A DNA stretch of 64,000 nt from Pigmentiphaga sp. H8 (lineage in GTDB: Bacteria; Pseudomonadota; Gammaproteobacteria; Burkholderiales; Burkholderiaceae_B). Location of the stretch: NCBI RefSeq assembly GCF_003854895.1, contig NZ_CP033966.1, positions 2,108,001 through 2,172,000 of the forward strand. Reading direction: 5' to 3'. Both the position numbers and the translations under genes were made by a program. Below are positions 54,704-63,670 of the stretch, piece after piece (within the stretch, counting starts at the first letter, position 1; each line of letters opens with the position of its first letter). The notes under the pieces are model-generated. The model was given only the letters and a program-made list of their open reading frames with translations, was not told the origin of the DNA and did not search any database.

Positions 54704-55258
54704 ATGACTCGATTCAAGATCCTGCAGCGCGAGGACATGTCGCCTCGGCAAAGGGAGGTCGCCGACGCCATCGCGAGCGGCCCGCGGGGGGCGCTCAAGG
54801 GGCCGTTCCTGGCGCTGATCCACAATCCCGAACTGGCCCAGCGGCTGCAGACGTTGGGCGAACACCTGCGATACGACACAGGGTTGGCGCCAGACCTGGT
54901 GGAGATCCCGATACTGCTGGCCGCGCGTAGATGGAACTGCGACTACGAATGGGCGGCGCATGCGCGCATCGCGAAGGCGGCGGGGCTGCGTGAAGGCATC
55001 ATCGATGCGATCGCACGGGGCCACCGCCCCGATGCGCTGACGCAGGACGAGGCCTTGCTGTACGACTTCGCCCGCGAGGCGCTGGACGCCGGGGCCCCGG
55101 GCAAGGAGCGGGTGGATGCGATGCAGGCCCGGTTCGGCGACGCCGTGGTCCTGGACGTCCTGGCGCTATGCGGCTATTACTCCCTGCTTGCCTTCGTGCT
55201 GAACGTCGCGCATCTGCCCCTGCCGGAAGGCGCCAGCCCGCTGCCCCTGGCGGGATGA
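54704..55258 (+). CDS. Carboxymuconolactone decarboxylase-fold protein
   Basis: This 184-residue protein has the AhpD/CMD helical fold: WNCDYEWAAHARIAKAAGL with the E-W-x2-H pattern, then YDFAREAL and VLDVLALCGYYSLLAFVLN. The second Cys of AhpD peroxidases is absent (C-D-Y-E), so peroxidase activity is unlikely; hydrolase/decarboxylase-like activity on ring-derived acids is more plausible. GGGAG precedes the ATG. It is divergent from the propeller gene. Confidence 0.85.
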   Translation: MTRFKILQREDMSPRQREVADAIASGPRGALKGPFLALIHNPELAQRLQTLGEHLRYDTGLAPDLVEIPILLAARRWNCDYEWAAHARIAKAAGLREGIIDAIARGHRPDALTQDEALLYDFAREALDAGAPGKERVDAMQARFGDAVVLDVLALCGYYSLLAFVLNVAHLPLPEGASPLPLAG

Positions 55259-55304
55259 GCGGCGCGGGCCATTCCAGGCCGCCTATCTTGAACAGGAGAT
55301 CGAA

Positions 55305-55613
55305 GTGATACCAGCCACACAGCGTGTCGCCGCCGTCAGTCCCGAGGTCGTCGATGGATACAAGCGGATACGGGCCACCGCGATGGACGATGTCGGGTCG
55401 CACCGCTTTCTTTGCGAAGTCGTCATTACCGCCCAGCTGGCCGCTCTGGGGCACGGGAATTCGTTCAAGGTCCATGCCAGGCAGCTGATGGCGAATGGGC
55501 TCGGGAAGGAGGCCTTGCAGAAGATACTCGTCTCGGGAATAGGCGCGACGCTGGTCATCCCCCAGGTCGCCGAGATCCTCGACTGGCTGGACGAGGCCGC
55601 CGCAGCCTTGTAG
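55305..55613 (+). CDS. Small CMD/AhpD-like protein (102 aa)
   Basis: This 102-residue protein starts with GTG at 55305 behind AGGAG. The segment beginning HARQLMANGLGKEALQKILV and ending in AEILDWLDEA matches the second half of the carboxymuconolactone-decarboxylase fold, with a His and no Cys pair. It follows the larger CMD-fold gene by 46 bases and is probably co-transcribed; the two may form one hetero-oligomer. Family assignment is moderate. Confidence 0.6.
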   Translation: MIPATQRVAAVSPEVVDGYKRIRATAMDDVGSHRFLCEVVITAQLAALGHGNSFKVHARQLMANGLGKEALQKILVSGIGATLVIPQVAEILDWLDEAAAAL

Positions 55614-55619
55614 GCGGGC

Positions 55620-55641
55620 GGCGGGCCCCAGGGGACCCGCC
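55620..55641. terminator. GC-rich hairpin between convergent genes
   Basis: GGCGGG (55620-55625) and CCCGCC (55636-55641) flank CCCC/GGGG, giving a long GC hairpin between the convergent CMD-fold and GMC genes. There is no T-tract, so terminator function is uncertain. Confidence 0.35.
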
Positions 55642-55652
55642 GGCACGCCCGT

Positions 55653-57293
55653 TCAGCGGCCGGCTCGCGCCGGTTGCGATTCATGCGCGGCCAGGACCAT
55701 GGCCGCGCATCGCTCGCCGATCATCATGCACGGGACGCTGGTGTTGCCCGAAATGATCCGGGGCATGACGGATGCATCCGCCACGCGCAGCCCCTCGACG
55801 CCATGGACGCGCAATTGTTCGTCCACGACGGCCATGGCGTCGGTTCCCATCTTGCAAGTGCCGACCGGATGAAAAGTGGTGGCGCCGGTGTCGCGGATGA
55901 ACCGCAGGATGTCTTCGTCGCTTTGCACGTGCAGCCCAGGCTGGATCTCGCTCGCGATCTCGTCCGCGATGGGCTTGGCGGCGACGATTTCCCGCGCCCG
56001 GCGCACCGCCGCGACCGCCGTCCGGCGATCCTTGTCGGTATCGAGGAACCGGTAGTCGATGACGGGGTCCTGGCGCGGATCCGGCGACTGGATATGAACG
56101 CTGCCGCAACTCTCCGGGCGCTGGACCTGTGCGTAGATGAAGAATCCGTTCGTATTCGACATCCGGCGCTTCTGGTTCTCGATCTCGAGCAGGAACGGAT
56201 TGATCAGCAGCCCGATGTCCGCCTGTTCGACTTCTTGGCTCGAGCGGGTGAACACGCGCAGGGTCGCGACGCCCTGGGAGATGAAGCCCGAGCGCAGCAG
56301 GCCGTAGCGCAGGGTTTCCAGCAGCAGGCGCAGCCCGCGTCCACGGCCGGCGAGCGAGTAGCCCTTTCTCTTGAACGTCCACTTGAGTGTCGGGCCGAAG
56401 TGGTCGCGCAGGTTCTCGCCGACGCCGGGAAGGTTCCTGAGCACCGCGATGCCGTGGCGCGCAAGGACGTCGGGGTTGCCGATGCCGGACAGCTCCAGCA
56501 GTTTGGGCGAGCCGATGGCGCCCGCGCAGACGATGACCTCCCGGGTTGCCCGCACGTTCTTCCTGGTTCCGCCGTGGTCGAGGGCGATGCCGGTGCAGCG
56601 TAAGCCCTCGAAGGTCAGCGCAACGACTTCCGCGCCGCGCATGACGGTCAGGTTCCGGCGGCCGGCGGCGGGAGCCAGGTACTGGGTGGCGGTGCTTTGC
56701 CGAAGTCCCCGGTAGATGGTTTGCTGCGCCATGGCCACGCCGTACTGCGTGGCGCCGGTGTAATCCGGGTTCAGCGGATAGCCGATGCTCCGGGCCGACT
56801 GGATGAACAGATCGAAGAAGGGCGAGGTCTTGGCCGCCTCGGTCACATGCACCGGACCGGTCCGGCCCCGGTATTCGTCCGAGCCGATCGCCGTGCTTTC
56901 GACCTTCTTGAAATAGGGCAGGACGTCCTGGTACGACCAGCCGCGGCAGCCTAGCTTCTCCCAGTTGTCATAGTCCATCCGCTGCCCGCGGTTGTAGATC
57001 ATGCCGTTGATCGCGCTGGACCCGCCCAGGATCTTGCCGCCGGGGACGTAGATGGAGCGGTTTCCGGTATGCGCGTTGGGCGCGGAGTTCCTGCACCAGT
57101 TGACGACGGGATTCACGATGGTGAACGCGGTTCCGCCCGGAGGCCGCGTCCAGAGGTACCGCGCGCCCTTGGTGCCGGCTTCCACGCACAGGACGGCGTA
57201 TCTGCCGTTCTCGCTCAGCCTGGCGGCGATGACGCCGCCGGACGAGCCGGATCCCACCACAATGAAGTCGTAGGACGACATCTGCTTTTCCAT
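55653..57293 (-). CDS. GMC-family FAD oxidoreductase (choline/alcohol dehydrogenase type)
   Basis: This 546-residue flavoprotein has FAD motif VVGSGSSGG (G14-G19), the GMC signature GGSSAINGMIYNRGQ and the active-site His in TTFHPVGTCKMG near residue 476. It oxidises an alcohol to an aldehyde, passing electrons to a quinone or cytochrome rather than NAD. It ends a minus-strand operon of Bug, aldehyde dehydrogenase, Bug and GMC genes, again an alcohol-to-acid route. The ATG at 57281 is an alternative start. Confidence 0.92.
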   Translation of the reverse strand: MEKQMSSYDFIVVGSGSSGGVIAARLSENGRYAVLCVEAGTKGARYLWTRPPGGTAFTIVNPVVNWCRNSAPNAHTGNRSIYVPGGKILGGSSAINGMIYNRGQRMDYDNWEKLGCRGWSYQDVLPYFKKVESTAIGSDEYRGRTGPVHVTEAAKTSPFFDLFIQSARSIGYPLNPDYTGATQYGVAMAQQTIYRGLRQSTATQYLAPAAGRRNLTVMRGAEVVALTFEGLRCTGIALDHGGTRKNVRATREVIVCAGAIGSPKLLELSGIGNPDVLARHGIAVLRNLPGVGENLRDHFGPTLKWTFKRKGYSLAGRGRGLRLLLETLRYGLLRSGFISQGVATLRVFTRSSQEVEQADIGLLINPFLLEIENQKRRMSNTNGFFIYAQVQRPESCGSVHIQSPDPRQDPVIDYRFLDTDKDRRTAVAAVRRAREIVAAKPIADEIASEIQPGLHVQSDEDILRFIRDTGATTFHPVGTCKMGTDAMAVVDEQLRVHGVEGLRVADASVMPRIISGNTSVPCMMIGERCAAMVLAAHESQPARAGR

Positions 57294-57311
57294 GGCTAGT
57301 TCCAGGCACGC

Positions 57312-58289
57312 TCATTCATAGTTGGTAATGTGGTTTTCCTCGACCACCTTCTTCCACTTGGCGGCTTCCTGCTTCAGGTAGGCCTTGGCATCCGCGGGCG
57401 TCCGCGTTTCCGGCGCATATCCCAGGCCGACCAGCTGCTTGTTGATCGCCGGGTCGTTCAGGGCCTTGGCGTAGGCATCGTAGAGGCGGGTGATCGTTTC
57501 CTTGGGCGTGGCCGAGGGAACCATGAACATGTACCAGACCGACGGCGTGAAATCCGCCTGCCCGAGTTCTTTCATGGTCGGCACGTCGGGAATGAGAGGC
57601 AGCCGCTTGTCCGAGGTCACGCCCAGGATCCGGATCTTGCCCGCCTGTACCAGCGGCAGCGCGTCGGCGGTCGTGGGGAACATGAACTGGACGTCATTGG
57701 CCGCCAGGGACTGGATGGCGTACGCATTGCCCTTGAACGGTACGTGCGTGCCGGTACCGCCCAGTTCCTTGAGCAGGCGGACCGAGGTCAGATGCGCCAC
57801 GGTGCCTGGGCCCCCGGTGCTGTAGTTCAGGCCGGCGGGAGCCTTGGCCGCGGCGACGAAGTCTTCGTAGGTCCGGATCTTCGAGCCGGCGCTGACCGCG
57901 AGGACGAGCGGGAAGGTGCCGATTCCGATGACGGGCTCCAGATCGCGCTCGGTACTGTAGGGCAGGTCGTTGCGCATCAGCCCCGCGACCAGGCCGGATA
58001 TCGTGAACTCGAGAATCGTGCAGCCGTCGGGCTTGGACGCCGCCACGGCGGCGTTGCCTATCGTCGTGGTGGCGCCTGGCCGGTTCTCGAAGACCACCGG
58101 TTGCCCGAGGACTTCGGTGACCTTCGTTCCCACGATCCGTCCGACGACGTCGCCCACGCTGCCGGCAGGCTGCGGGATGACCATCTTCATGTACCGGTCC
58201 GTGCAGGGGTTGGCCGCGATGGCCTGGCTGCCCCCGGTCCCGAGCAGGACGGCGGCGAGAATGCTGGCGAATCTTGATGTGGAATTCAT
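57312..58289 (-). CDS. Bug/TctC-family periplasmic substrate-binding protein
   Basis: This 325-residue protein has a signal ending AIAAN and Bug segments MKMVIPQPAGSVGDVV, GQPVVFENRPGA, FKGNAYAIQSLAAND and PTMKELGQADFTPSVWY. An N-terminal Cys (NPCTDRY) and a second in DGCTIL could form a disulfide, unusual among the seven. GGAG precedes the ATG at 58289. It lies 18 bases before the GMC gene. Confidence 0.9.
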   Translation of the reverse strand: MNSTSRFASILAAVLLGTGGSQAIAANPCTDRYMKMVIPQPAGSVGDVVGRIVGTKVTEVLGQPVVFENRPGATTTIGNAAVAASKPDGCTILEFTISGLVAGLMRNDLPYSTERDLEPVIGIGTFPLVLAVSAGSKIRTYEDFVAAAKAPAGLNYSTGGPGTVAHLTSVRLLKELGGTGTHVPFKGNAYAIQSLAANDVQFMFPTTADALPLVQAGKIRILGVTSDKRLPLIPDVPTMKELGQADFTPSVWYMFMVPSATPKETITRLYDAYAKALNDPAINKQLVGLGYAPETRTPADAKAYLKQEAAKWKKVVEENHITNYE

Positions 58290-58360
58290 TTTGGTCTCCA
58301 GTGGCCCGGCGGTCGTCCGCGGGCCTGTCGATATGAGGGGGGCGCATCAGCGCCGGGGAT

Positions 58361-59839
58361 TCACAGGAAGATCTGGACCGATTTTTCTTCGGTATAGGAG
58401 TAGAGTTCCTCGAGTCCGCGCTCGCGCCCTACGCCGCTGTTCTTGTAGCCGCCGAAGGGAACCGCGCGGGGGTTGGACGCCACGCCGTTGATCCAGACAA
58501 AGCCGGTTTGCAGGCGTCGCGCGGTTTTCAACGCGGTCGAGATGTCGCGGGTCCAGATGGCTCCGGTCAGTCCCAGGTCCACGGCATTGGCCATGCCCAG
58601 TACGTCGTCGACGTCGGACCAGCGCAGGATGGAAAGCACCGGTCCGAAGATCTCTTCTCTGGCGATCCGCATGTCCTGGGTGACATCGGCGAAGACCGTA
58701 GGCTCGTACCAGAATCCCCGCTCGAAGGCCGGGCCCGTGGGACGGCGGCCTCCGGTCACCAGCCGTGCGCCTTCGGCATGCGCCGAGGCGACGTAGCTTT
58801 CCACCTTGTCCAGCTGGGTCTTGGAGATGATGGCACCCATCTGCGTGTCCCAGGAGAACGGATCGCCGAGTCGTATGGATGCCGCCTTGGCCGCCACCCG
58901 TTTCACGACCTCGTCATAGATGGAGTCGTGTACGAACAGCCGGCTCGTCGAGCTGCAGGATTGGCCTTGCCAGACGAAGTTCATGCCCAGGACAGCGGCT
59001 TCCGCGACCTTGTCCAGCGGCGCATCGGGAAATACGATGAAGGGGTTCTTGCCGCCCAGTTCGAGCGAGACCGATTTGACCGCCACTTCCGCCGCGCTGC
59101 GCTGGATGGCACGGCCGGTGGCTTCGGAGCCGACGAAGGAGAGCCGCTTCACCCTGGGGTGCCGAACGAGCGCGCCGCCCACCTGGCCGTCGCCGGTCAC
59201 GACGTTGACGATGCCGGGCGGCAGGATCTGGCTGGCGATCTCGCCCAGCAGCGTGGCCGACAGGGGGCATTGCTCGGAGGGTTTGACCACGACGGCGTTG
59301 CCGGCGATCAGCGGGGAGGCCAGTCCGTTGATGGCCATGGCCAGGGGGTGGTTGAACGCGGCGATCCGGCCTACGACGCCGTAGGGCTCGCGGGTCGTGA
59401 GGCTCAGCCGGTCGCTGCTGCCCGGAATGGTGCTTCCCTGCAACTCGTAGCCCAGCCCCGCGAAGTAGCGGAGCCTGTCGATGCAGGCCGCGACGTCGCC
59501 GTTCATGCCCGTTATCGAATTGCCGGAATCCGCGACTTCCAGCCGCAGCAGTTCGTCGGCGCGCCCGGCCAGGGCGTCGGCGAGCTTGCGCACGTGCGAA
59601 GCGCGGTCGGCCACGGCAAGGTCGGCCCATGCTTCCTGCGCGGCCAGGGCGGCGCCGACGGCACGGTCGACATCCTCCGCCGTTCCACGCGGGACTCTGC
59701 CGATCAGCCCTTCATCCGCGGGGTTGACGCAATCGAGCCAGCCGGCGCTGCTTTCGGCGGGTTCTCCGCCTATCCACATACGGCCGACGAAGGGTGTCTC
59801 CCGCAACGGCGCCGCGGAGAGTTCATTGTTCTTTGACAT
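58361..59839 (-). CDS. Aldehyde dehydrogenase
   Basis: This 492-residue ALDH has AFNHPLAMAINGLASPLIAG, SFVGSEATGRAI, LELGGKNPFIVFPDA, catalytic Cys in WQGQSCSSTSRLF and the end FGGYKNSGVGRERG. The AFNHP variant in place of PWNFP resembles the betaine-aldehyde/phenylacetaldehyde branch. AAGGAAATACC precedes the ATG at 59839. It sits between two Bug genes and upstream of the GMC oxidoreductase gene. Confidence 0.92.
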   Translation of the reverse strand: MSKNNELSAAPLRETPFVGRMWIGGEPAESSAGWLDCVNPADEGLIGRVPRGTAEDVDRAVGAALAAQEAWADLAVADRASHVRKLADALAGRADELLRLEVADSGNSITGMNGDVAACIDRLRYFAGLGYELQGSTIPGSSDRLSLTTREPYGVVGRIAAFNHPLAMAINGLASPLIAGNAVVVKPSEQCPLSATLLGEIASQILPPGIVNVVTGDGQVGGALVRHPRVKRLSFVGSEATGRAIQRSAAEVAVKSVSLELGGKNPFIVFPDAPLDKVAEAAVLGMNFVWQGQSCSSTSRLFVHDSIYDEVVKRVAAKAASIRLGDPFSWDTQMGAIISKTQLDKVESYVASAHAEGARLVTGGRRPTGPAFERGFWYEPTVFADVTQDMRIAREEIFGPVLSILRWSDVDDVLGMANAVDLGLTGAIWTRDISTALKTARRLQTGFVWINGVASNPRAVPFGGYKNSGVGRERGLEELYSYTEEKSVQIFL

Positions 59840-59894
59840 GGTATTTCCTTGAAGCCACACACAACCAACGGAAAATGCACGCGCACCCGACGCC

Positions 59895-60863
59895 TCATGG
59901 GGACGGCGGGACGCCTATCTTCTGGAAAATCTCGATCCAGCGTTTCTGGTCGCTGGCAACGAATCTGGCGAAATCCTCAGCCGCCTGATGGGACGAGGCG
60001 GGGCGGTATCCGGCTTTCCTGATCTCTTCGCCGCCGCTGCCCGCCAGCATCCTGTTCACCTGCTCGAGAATGGCGGTTCGGGTTTCCGGCGGCGTCTCCC
60101 TGGGAGCGAAGACCCCGGTCCAGCCCGCGTAGGGTTCGGCGAAAAGACCCAGCTGCACGAGGCTGGGCGCGTTGGGAAGCCGATCATCCCGCCGGGCCTG
60201 GGTCACCGCCAGCGCCCGCAGCTTGCCGTCGGCGATGAGGGGAAGCGACAGCGGGATCACGTCGATGGCGAAATCGACCCTGCCCGCTATCAGGTCGGCC
60301 CGGAATGCCGAGGCGCCCTGATAGGGGACGTGGACGGCCTTGACGCCCATGGCCGTGGCCAGGTGTTCGGACATGATATGGGCGGTGGTGCCGATGCCGG
60401 AGGTCGCGTAGCTGATGGAGCCGCGCGATTTCGCCAGGGCCACGAATTGTTCCCACGTGCTGATGCCTAGGCTGCGCGGTACGACCACCACGTAGTCCTG
60501 GTCCATGATCTTCGCGATGGGGGCGAAGTCCTTGTCGATGTCGTAGGGCGGCTTCGCCCGGTTCGCCTTGAGCATGGTGGTCTCGGACTGGGACCCGACA
60601 AGAAGGGTGGAGCCGTCGGGGGGCGACTTGGCGACGTGGGCTCCACCCACGGTTCCGCCTGCTCCGGCCCTGTTCTCGACAACGATGGGGATGGGAAGCG
60701 ACTGCTTCATGGCATTGGCGAGGATGCGCGCCGCCATGTCGGTATTGCCCCCCGCGGCGAAACCGACGACCAGGTTGATCTGGCGGGGCAGGGAAGGGGG
60801 CGCGGCCGCAACCGAGAAAGTCGCTGCCAGGGCGGCAATGCCCAGGACCAGGCTGCTACGCAT
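59895..60863 (-). CDS. Bug/TctC-family periplasmic substrate-binding protein
   Basis: This 322-residue protein has signal MRSSLVLGIAALAATFSVAA and Bug segments LPRQINLVVGFAAGGNTD, PIPIVVENRAGAGG, YQGASAFRADLIAGR and PSLVQLGLFAEPYAGW. GGAG precedes the ATG. It heads the GMC/ALDH operon and is divergent from the VOC gene across 203 bases carrying two copies of a 20-base repeat. Confidence 0.92.
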   Translation of the reverse strand: MRSSLVLGIAALAATFSVAAAPPSLPRQINLVVGFAAGGNTDMAARILANAMKQSLPIPIVVENRAGAGGTVGGAHVAKSPPDGSTLLVGSQSETTMLKANRAKPPYDIDKDFAPIAKIMDQDYVVVVPRSLGISTWEQFVALAKSRGSISYATSGIGTTAHIMSEHLATAMGVKAVHVPYQGASAFRADLIAGRVDFAIDVIPLSLPLIADGKLRALAVTQARRDDRLPNAPSLVQLGLFAEPYAGWTGVFAPRETPPETRTAILEQVNRMLAGSGGEEIRKAGYRPASSHQAAEDFARFVASDQKRWIEIFQKIGVPPSP

Positions 60864-60893
60864 GATCGGTCTCCGAAGGGTTTTGTAAAAGAT

Positions 60894-60913
60894 CGCGTAT
60901 AGTGGGACTATTG
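60894..60913. promoter_or_regulatory. Candidate IclR-type operator, site 3
   Basis: CGCGTATAGTGGGACTATTG contains the perfect dyad ATAGT-GGG-ACTAT and lies 31 bases before the Bug start at 60863. It is a 17/20 match to the element at 61026. Confidence 0.6.
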
Positions 60914-61025
60914 TATTAAAACTATCGGGTCATGTTCAATGCCGGCCGCATAGGGGTTGTTCCCCATCCAAGCCACGGAAGGAATACCCGTGCTTGCCAG
61001 TCCGGAAATTAGAAAATAAAATAGT

Positions 61026-61045
61026 CGCGTATAGCGAGAATATTG
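61026..61045. promoter_or_regulatory. Candidate IclR-type operator, site 4
   Basis: CGCGTATAGCGAGAATATTG is the second copy of the 20-base element, here 21 bases before the VOC start. The two copies, 132 bases apart, flank the divergent promoters. Confidence 0.6.
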
Positions 61046-61066
61046 CAAATTAACAGGAGCGCGGTG

Positions 61067-61666
61067 GTGGATGCACAGCAGGCGGTGGGGCCGTTCTACT
61101 TCGGACGGCGGTTGCAGTTGGCGTTCCTGGTGGACGACATGGACGAGGCCATCGAGCTGTGGACGGACAAGCTCAAGGTCGGGCCGTTCGTGGTGTTCGA
61201 GCATGCGCTCGGCGACAGGCAGTTCGTCCATCGGGGCCAGGCCAGTCCGGTGGATTTTTCGCTTGCTTTGTCATACGTGGGCGAGACGCAGATCGAACTC
61301 ATCTGCCAGAACAACGATGCCCCGTCGATCTATACGGAGGGCAGGAAGGCTGGGCCGGGGGGCGTGGCCCATCACCTGGCGTTCTGGCCGGACGACATGG
61401 GCGCGGCGTATCGGGAACTGACCTCGAATGGATTCGAGGAAGTCGCCTCGATCCGTTCGCCCGCCGGCGAGGTGGATGTCTATTACCTCGGTTCACCGCC
61501 CTCGTTGGGGCTGATGGTGGAGATCGTTCCGATGAACGAGGCCCGCAGGGTGTATTTCTCGCAGATCAAGGCCTTGTGCGAGCAGCCCGGGGGGAGCCAG
61601 GCGCCCCTGCGCTTCAGGGATAAATACCACTTCCTGAGTGTGCTCGAGGCGTCGAAGCGCGGGTAG
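61067..61666 (+). CDS. VOC-superfamily protein (glyoxalase/methylmalonyl-CoA epimerase-like)
   Basis: This 199-residue vicinal-oxygen-chelate protein has a first beta-alpha-beta module starting LQLAFLVDDMDEAIELWTDK and a second with GGVAHHLAFWPDDMGAAY. His and Glu residues at the module starts fit a divalent metal site. Family reactions include epimerisation, lyase and extradiol chemistry; none can be picked. GTG at 61067 (or 61064) follows AGGAG; the TTG at 61043 is too far upstream. It is divergent from the Bug/ALDH/GMC operon and convergent with the IclR gene. Confidence 0.82.
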   Translation: MDAQQAVGPFYFGRRLQLAFLVDDMDEAIELWTDKLKVGPFVVFEHALGDRQFVHRGQASPVDFSLALSYVGETQIELICQNNDAPSIYTEGRKAGPGGVAHHLAFWPDDMGAAYRELTSNGFEEVASIRSPAGEVDVYYLGSPPSLGLMVEIVPMNEARRVYFSQIKALCEQPGGSQAPLRFRDKYHFLSVLEASKRG

Positions 61667-61667
61667 G

Positions 61668-62549
61668 TCAGCGCGCGGCCCGCGCCGATCCATAGGCGCG
61701 GGGGGGATTCACCAGGGTGCCCCCTTCGTCCGCCAACTGGTCGCTCAGCTGTTTTGCCGCGGCGACGACCGCCTCGCTATAGGCGGCCAGCTTCTTCCGG
61801 TCCAGCCTTTCCTCGGAGCCCGCCACGCCGATGCTGCCGACGACCAGTCCCTCGGCGTTGAAGACCGGCGCGGATACGCCGAAAACCCCAGGATTGAATT
61901 CGCCATGCGTGACCAGGTAGCCTTCACGGCGAACCGCGGTCAGGTTGTCCCGGAAGCTGTCCCAGTCGGTCCCCAGTCCGGCCAGCGCGATGGCGCGCTG
62001 GTGCTGCTTGAAGATGCTGCGCAGGCGGTGAGGGGGCAGATAGGGCAGGATGATCTTCGACGCGGCGCCCGAGAACAGCGGCCTGCGTTGGCCACGCGAG
62101 AACAGCGCGGGCGGACTGCCTTCGGCCAGTTCCTCGCGTATGCACATCACTGAATCGCTGTACAGCGCGCAGAGCAGCGCCGAATGCCCGGTCAGTTCCA
62201 CCAGCGAACGCAGGACCTGGGCTCCCGCCTTGTACAGCGGATCCGTCATCCGGATCTGCCGGTCGAATTCCACGATGCGGGGGCCGAGTACGTAGCGCCC
62301 GTTCGCGACGGCTTCGATCAGGCCCGCCGAGTGAAGCGCCTTGATGTACCGGTAGGACGTGGAGCGGGAGGTGCCCAGATAGGTCACCAGGTCCGAGACG
62401 GGACGAACCGAGGCCGAAGGCGTGAACAGGTCCAGCAGCCCGAGCATCCGCTCGAAGCTGCTTTGAGCGTCAGGCTCTTTTGCGCTCTTCGCCGTTGCCG
62501 TCTTGCGGCCTTTCTCGGCCCCTGCGCGCTTCGCAACGTCCTTCACCAT
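61668..62549 (-). CDS. IclR-family transcriptional regulator
   Basis: This protein of about 293 residues has a Lys/Ala-rich N-terminus, a helix-turn-helix around SASVRPVSDLVTYLGTSRSTSYRYIKALHSAG, and an IclR effector domain (GRYVLGPRIVEFDRQIR, GVSAPVFNAEGLVVGSIGVAG). It is the only regulator gene in the 41-64 kb catabolic stretch and is the likely reader of the repeated 16-base element there. The ATG at 62549 was chosen over an upstream frame start because the extra residues are not conserved-looking. Confidence 0.9.
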   Translation of the reverse strand: MVKDVAKRAGAEKGRKTATAKSAKEPDAQSSFERMLGLLDLFTPSASVRPVSDLVTYLGTSRSTSYRYIKALHSAGLIEAVANGRYVLGPRIVEFDRQIRMTDPLYKAGAQVLRSLVELTGHSALLCALYSDSVMCIREELAEGSPPALFSRGQRRPLFSGAASKIILPYLPPHRLRSIFKQHQRAIALAGLGTDWDSFRDNLTAVRREGYLVTHGEFNPGVFGVSAPVFNAEGLVVGSIGVAGSEERLDRKKLAAYSEAVVAAAKQLSDQLADEGGTLVNPPRAYGSARAAR

Positions 62550-62650
62550 TGCGTGGATCCCCGATGGTCTTGCACTAAACAAATCTCAAATGGAGAAATT
62601 TCATCGAGACTATAACCTATCGGAAGAGCCCCGCACGCCGCCCGTTCGCG

Positions 62651-63634
62651 CTATTGCCGGGGGATCTTCGCGTCCACGATGACCTTCTGCCAATAAGCCA
62701 GATCGTCCTTCATGAATTTGCCGAACTCGGCGGAGGGACGCGCGATGACATGGCCGCCGAGGTCCCGGATCCGGGCCTGGATCTCAGGCTGTTTCATGAC
62801 CTGCACGGTCCATGCCGAAAGCTTGTCGACGATGTCCTTGGGCGTGGCGGGCGGGGCCACGACGCCGTACCAGACGGTGGACGTGAAGCCCGGAAGCACC
62901 TCGGAGACAGAGGGAACGTCCGGCAGCAACTCGTGCCGGGCCAGACTGCCGACCCCCAGCGCCCGCAGGCGTCCGCTCTTGATGTGGGGCAAGGACATGC
63001 CCAGTTCGCCGAAGAACATGTCGACCTGACCCGACATGAGCCCGGTGACCGTCGCGGCGGAACCCTTGAAAGGGACGTGGACGATGTCCGTTCCCGTCTG
63101 GGTCTTGAACAGTTCCGACGAAAGGTGGGTCGATGTCCCGACACCGCCCGAGCCGTAGTTGAGCTTGCCGGGGTTCGCCTTCGCGAACGCGACCAGTTCC
63201 TTGATGGACTGGAACGGCGCCTCGGCGCGGACGAGCAAGACGTTGGTCGACTCCGACGTGAGCGAGATCGGCGTGAACGCCAGCGGGTCGTAGCCCAGTT
63301 CCTTGTACAGGACCTTGTTGACCCCGAGTGGACCGGGCGAACTGAAGAGCAGGGTGTAGCCATCCGGCTTGGACCGGGCCACGTAGTCGGCTCCCACGCT
63401 TCCGCCGGCGCCGCCCGCCTTGTTCTCGACGATCACCTGGATCTTCATGTTCTTCCTCAGCTCTTCGGCCAGGAGACGCGCCAGGTTATCGGTGTTGAAG
63501 CCCGGCGCGACCGGAACCACGATCCGGATCGGGCGATTGGGATAGGCCTCGTCGGCCCAGGCTGTTCCCGACCAGGCGCCGGCGACCAGGAGGCAGGCGA
63601 CGGCGCACCTTCTCGAGACGGATTTCATGGACAT
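62651..63634 (-). CDS. Bug/TctC-family periplasmic substrate-binding protein
   Basis: This 327-residue protein has a signal ending TAWADE and Bug segments YPNRPIRIVVPVAPGFNTD, MKIQVIVENKAGGAGG, FKGSAATVTGLMSGQ and PSVSEVLPGFTSTVWYG. GAGGAG precedes the ATG at 63634. It follows the MmgE/PrpD-type gene by 36 bases on the same strand; the pairing suggests a tricarboxylate or dicarboxylate ligand. Confidence 0.92.
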   Translation of the reverse strand: MSMKSVSRRCAVACLLVAGAWSGTAWADEAYPNRPIRIVVPVAPGFNTDNLARLLAEELRKNMKIQVIVENKAGGAGGSVGADYVARSKPDGYTLLFSSPGPLGVNKVLYKELGYDPLAFTPISLTSESTNVLLVRAEAPFQSIKELVAFAKANPGKLNYGSGGVGTSTHLSSELFKTQTGTDIVHVPFKGSAATVTGLMSGQVDMFFGELGMSLPHIKSGRLRALGVGSLARHELLPDVPSVSEVLPGFTSTVWYGVVAPPATPKDIVDKLSAWTVQVMKQPEIQARIRDLGGHVIARPSAEFGKFMKDDLAYWQKVIVDAKIPRQ

Positions 63635-63670
63635 GCTTGTCTCCTCGTTGATATGGTTTTCAGATGCGGT

